A DNA stretch of 64,000 nt from Rotaria macrura (taxonomy: Eukaryota; Rotifera; Eurotatoria; Philodinida; Philodinidae). The notes under the pieces were generated by a model. The model was not told where the DNA came from, ran no database searches, and was given only the letters and a program-made list of their open reading frames with translations. This document shows, piece by piece, positions 59,235 to 64,000 of the stretch. The translations under genes and the position numbers were made by a program. The first letter of the stretch is position 1; every line of letters begins with the position of its first letter. Location of the stretch: contig OENT01000521.1 of assembly GCA_900239685.1 (NCBI GenBank), forward strand, positions 33,489 through 97,488, in the 5' to 3' direction.

Positions 59235-59307
59235 GGCTTTGTGGCCTAATGGTTAAGGCGTCCGACTTCGAATCGGAAGATTGCAGGTTCGACTCCTGCC
59301 AAGGTCG
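59235..59307 (+). tRNA. tRNA-Arg (anticodon TCG)
   Basis: 73 nt, no intron. Acceptor stem GGCTTTG/CAAGGTC with G-U pairs, D arm GCCTAATGGTTAAGGC, anticodon stem TCCGA/TCGGA (five pairs) around loop CTTCGAA with TCG at the anticodon, T arm GCAGG-TTCGACT-CCTGC, discriminator G. A box TGGCCTAATGG and B box GGTTCGACTCC are present. It reads CGA. Confidence 0.96.
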
Positions 59308-59308
59308 C

Positions 59309-59315
59309 TTTTTTT
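59309..59315 (+). terminator. Pol III terminator (T7)
   Basis: TTTTTTT begins one base after the tRNA 3' end. Confidence 0.9.
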
Positions 59316-62300
59316 CTTCTTGTTTTTACATTCATCATGAACTTTAATAACAAATCAAATTGTGTAGAACATTGTTTATCACACTTGCATGTAAATATTG
59401 AGTCGTTAAAACAGAAAAAGAGTGTCACGAAACTGGAACTATGGAAACTCCATAAACGAGCATTGACAAGGATGAATAATCAAAAATTTCTTGTTTAAGA
59501 ATTTATTTCATGTTTTCTTTTCGAAACATAAAATAATAAAAATATTTTCTGTAACATTCTATTACATTGGTCATGTTCACGTAAATCTCTTGTGATTTCA
59601 AACGGACATGAAAATGGTTTATTATGATCAGTTTTACGTGCAAAACCATCTAAAATTATAATACAAAATTTTCATTTGTATCGTCGTCATCTAAGTATTT
59701 TTCAGTCATCAGACTAAACAATGATGATCATTTATCTTCATAATATCGTTATATTCAACTAAAAGCGTTGGCATGTTCGAAGACCTCTTCCCTCTTCAGA
59801 GAATCGATTTTTGAACTTATACTAAGTGTGGGTTGCGACTAAAAGAAACAGTAACACCTCATAGGGTGAAGAATGTCAATCTCAAATCGATATTTATTAA
59901 CATCAAGTCGGTAGACTATTTATAAATATATGTTTGATTTACAATCAGAGAAAAACCATCCAGTCATTTGTTTTTATTTGATTCAGTTTCCGGAAAATAG
60001 TTTTGCGAAAAGAAAAGAGTGGTGATGGTTACTGAAACGGATGTAAAACTCAGTTCACAATTAATCGATGAAGCATCAAGAAAATAATGAAAGAAGCTTC
60101 AAGCAAGTACTAAGAACTGCTGCAAACTATACAAAAATGATTTGACTACTTTACATGATTTCTCATTCAACGAGTCACACCCATCGATGATAATCAGCAA
60201 AGGAAACAGGATGAATTGAATACTGAATTCTATCATTAGTTTGTTTATGGTGGTATGAATGAAACCAGGATTTGTCATTTACTATTTACAACGAAGCGAA
60301 TAATTTCTCTACCATCATAGTAACTAATGTTCTAGGAAAATCATTTGCAAAAGAACATTTTGAAATTCAATCATATAATACAACTGCACCCGATTATATC
60401 TCTTTCGAGCTTCGAGAAAAATCAATCAACCTTTTAGTTTTATGATATTTGCCTTCGGAGCAATACTATTCACTGGAATTGAAAATAAATAATCATTGAG
60501 ATGTAAAACAAGCAAATATTTACATAGTTTAATTCGTCAATAGATTTCGTCTAGCTGGATACAATAATATTGGAAATAAGTATCCGCAAGAAACACGTAT
60601 TAAAAAGGCGTGAGCGTAATTTTTCTTGGAAATAGAACGCCTATCCACATTTACACTCACACTCTATTTTTATATGATATTTTTTGTCTTTTCATTTTAT
60701 TTTATCGACTGAAAACCTTAAACGAATTTGAAATGGATATCTGAGAATTCATTTCTATATAGTTCATTTTCATGATCGAATACAAAGATTCTGAATGAGA
60801 TTGGATAATTGATAGTGAATAATTTCGAATGTAAATTTTATACAATGAGAAAGTTATTGTCATTGTTTATTTTCAAAACTTCCACTCTTTCTTGTGCCCT
60901 CGTTTTCTCCGATTTGATCTCATTCTTTGTCAGAATGTGTAACATTATTGATCTTATTCTCTATTTATGTATATCGATTGAGTCACTACTGCATCTCTAA
61001 CGAGCGACTAATTAGTTACGATTTCAGTTTAATAAACAATATTTCGAATTTACAAATAAAATTGATCAAACAAATGAAAAGTAAAAATTTTTCATCTTCT
61101 TACACGTAAGATACGCACGTCTTACAAAAGACATCAATTTTTTTTAATTTTCTTTCTGTCTATGACTACATTAAATCTAGTGATTAGTTCAAGACGATCG
61201 TTTTAGTATTTTCGTGACCTTCTGTGTATTTATATTTATTGCTATCACATGTATTAATTTCGAGTTTAATTGAACGTTCACTTCACTTCGATAACTTCAA
61301 AGCACCTTCCGCATGCGTTTTTATGCACTGTTCTTTGCTTAAGTTTAAAGCTCTATCTCTGTATTGTATATACAAAACACCATGTAGCATCGCTATTTCT
61401 CAAATTTTCTTAATCCAAACAGTTGTACTTCATTGTTAATTGTTTGAGGAAGTAAAAACTAGCATAATATGATAATATTGAACCTACCGAGAAGAATGAT
61501 TACGAATATCGAATCTTTTTGTCGGAATACAGCTGTAGCCAATGCTAAGTTTGACACACCACTTGTGTTAATGTCAGGCACTAATTAGTGCTCGAATAAG
61601 TAAGTAGAATTCAATCACGAAACCTTTAAGCGGTTTCGTTATCAGGATTCCTATAGTATTTTGTCGGACTCCTTCTCTATGAGAGAAATTTAGTCATATG
61701 AATATTTTACAAAAAACTCATCAGAGTACTTCGAAAATGTATAATACCTACTCAATAGTCGTATTCATACTCAAGTATGAATACGTGCAGTAGGTTAGTG
61801 ACTCTGTCTGTTTTCATTTTTTCAAACCAATGTTAACTGGATGGTTCAACAGTAAAAATTCACTTAGAGCATTAAATACGTTTAAACGAAATAAGTGTGG
61901 TAGAGACTTCGAAGCATTATTTTTTTAACCTAACAGTTAAAGAACAAATCTAACGTATATTCTCAGTACTTGATAGTTTGCATTTTCTCGTTTTATTTTA
62001 TTTTCAACCAGATTTCATAATCACTGATGTGACTTTCTATCATATCATTCAACTCGACAAAAGTATATTAATTTTTTTTTCTCAAGTCTAAAGAAAACTG
62101 CTTTTCTGACTAACTTTAGATTTTCTGACATACACCATTGTAAATTTTCATCGAATTTNCGATTTTACAGGGAAAAACTGAAACTATGGTTATGCAAAGA
62201 AATAATTCTCATTCAACTGCGTGGTTTTCAGTATAATACTAAACATAGAAGATGATATAAAATCTGTTTCCTATTTCAAGTATAATATGCTCGATTTCAA

Positions 62301-64000
62301 GTTGAAGGGTTGTGAATAATTTTAGAAATGATTGTTTTCGTACTAAAAGTATTTAGATTCTCTGACAATCAATTGTCTAGAAAATATTTTATATGCTCTG
62401 TGTGATTTCACCACGGTAGACATTTTTGTCTCCGAAGTTTTCGATTTCAACTCACCTGAATTCAATAGTTAATTCTTTATATGACAATCGAAAAGATTGT
62501 CACTGTACGCAGTGAGTAAATTGTTGTAACATCCAACCAGGGAAACTGATCTAATATCTTAAGATGTTTTAGTTTTGAATTGCAGCTGAAAGTAAAATAT
62601 CAATAACATTTAATTTTCGAGTTCAGAACTCAATTGATTCATTGAATTCCCCAAGATCACATTTGACAATACTTCAACATTATTTTATATTTGACTTGAA
62701 AGCTTTATCTAATAAAAGTCTCTAATATTGAGGAAGATTTCTAGAACTTCTATCTGTTTCATTATTGTTAGTTTCAATCATGATCGGAGTCCTTCGGAAA
62801 AAAAAAATCAAAAAATTTGATTGAAAAATTGAGTTCGCTTATCATATGTATCTCAATTAACAAACTAAAAATAGTTGAATAGCATTTCAAGGTGATGTTA
62901 AAAGTAAATGTTTAAAGAAAAATTTTAATCGTGTGATTAGATCTTCAGTAGTGAAAAATTTCATTGCAACTTTTTTTCAATGATCGACAATCGATTAATA
63001 ATTCACTTCTTAAAACATAAAACAAAGGAAAATAGAAATAATTAGATAAACCTACATATTACTATAACTAACGTTAGTTCAAAGAAATCACCATTATTAA
63101 TGAAGCGATCAAAAACAAAGTTTTGTTTTTTGCTTTTGGCAAGCTCTATTGATTCGGGAAAAATCGAACTGTTAGTATCTGCCATCTATATATGTTGTAT
63201 AGATGGATGATCCTCCTTCTTCTTTATTTCTTTTTCTTTGTTCTAGTAAACGTGTTGTTGTGTTTAACAGGTTGTGTTTTCTGCAATAGATGGTTCTCTT
63301 TACATTATTTTAAATAAAAAGATCATGGAACATAACACGAATCATCAGAAAAAATCAATACCATTACGAAACTTTTAAAGTTCGTTCTCTAATGATGGAA
63401 GTAGTTGCGAATATTATCGTTGCTCGAATTATTTTCTAACCATATAAACATTTCTTTTAATTCTTAAATTTAAACAAACTTGTGATGGAGAAAATTCAAT
63501 TTTGATAATACTACCTCATGAATCTTTCTATTGTATTCTTCGATTCAAAAAATGATTTTTGATCATTTTATGCAAATATTTGTAGTTCAGTAAAGCTCTT
63601 CACAATTCTCGCGTGTTCAAATGATCGTTTACTTGATTGAGTTTTAGGATAGCTCACACAACTGTTGAGGCAACACCTGCCGGCGATATCTTTGTCCATA
63701 TTATACAATCGAGAGAATAATTAGATATATGACCTGTTTTACTTGTGAACCTTCTTGACAGAAATATTCCACTGATCAAATAACCAAGGAAATAAAAATT
63801 GTTCAGTTATTATATTTTACAGAACGTCACTCGTACCACAAATCAGTTATATCAAACTATCTGAATTTTGGACGAACTGAGCGTGCAATTTTTCATTGAC
63901 ATCTATCCACATCCGACAATTGTTAAGTGTACTATGAGAAACAGATTCAATCCGTACTTCGGAGATATTAAGTCAGTAGAAGAAGGCTCCGGTTTCGTTT
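59316..64000. other. AT-rich region, no supported gene
   Basis: Minus-strand stretch 59655-59510 gives a protein-like fragment (LDGFARKTDHNKPFSCPFEI … HDQCNRML) that may be a stray exon. Perfect hairpins lie at 61761-61784 (GTATTCATAC/GTATGAATAC) and 63182-63206 (CCATCTATA/TATAGATGG). Otherwise nothing recognisable. Confidence 0.35.

Noticed and set aside
59246-59428. 60-codon minus-strand ORF
   Set aside because: Antisense of the tRNA-Arg gene, a common false prediction.

Overview
The window looks like nuclear DNA of a bdelloid rotifer. It is AT-rich and most introns are about 45-65 bp. NHL-repeat proteins occur twice, there is a large LDLa/EGF/7TM receptor plus two orphan rhodopsin-like receptors, and mobile DNA is dense but mostly dead. 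Short tracts of TGTGGG/CCCACA recur; as I recall, TGTGGG is the reported bdelloid telomeric unit. The species cannot be named from sequence alone.

Layout. 1-11130 (+) is the 3' portion of one spliced gene of about 25 exons. It encodes an NHL propeller, a Thr-rich stalk, 23 copies of a decapeptide, a REJ-type region, GAIN/GPS, PLAT and a polycystin channel domain. 11.1-15.9 kb is gene-poor, with a possible minus-strand gene remnant and a 1.08-kb inverted-repeat element nested in a CA-rich element. 15932-16327 (-) encodes a secreted Cys-rich peptide with its own TATA box. 18086-18858 is a TA-flanked inverted-repeat element containing an assembly gap. 19047-23738 (-) is an intronless 1563-residue LDLa/EGF/7TM receptor. 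24.3-27.8 kb holds TG/CA-rich repeats, a 179-bp tandem repeat, a broken NHL gene and a 31-bp minisatellite. 29.6-31.8 kb is a dead mariner transposase carrying two later insertions. 34334-35332 (+) and 42070-43083 (+) are single-exon 7TM receptors, separated by small repeats and a nested element (40202-41674). 43.6-46.1 kb (-) is a decayed gene split by a 698-bp hAT-like element with a perfect 8-bp target duplication. 46.4-50.4 kb is a dead non-LTR retrotransposon split by a 1.23-kb element of the same family as the one at 14210. 51729-52503 (-) is a small three-exon gene of unknown function. 53.4-56.0 kb holds another member of the CCCAGG family, a second large TG/CA element and a second TATA-driven secreted Cys-rich peptide gene. 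A tRNA-Arg(TCG) sits at 59235. Most of the last 4.5 kb holds nothing I can support.

The intact protein genes are mainly surface or secreted: a polycystin-like receptor-channel, three 7TM receptors and two secreted peptides. No operon-like arrangement exists. The most unusual items are the NHL-stalk-polycystin fusion, a family of CCCAGG...CCTGGG elements with 2-bp target duplications, and at least eight loci that switch from TGTGGG-like to CCCACA-like sequence, always in the same polarity.
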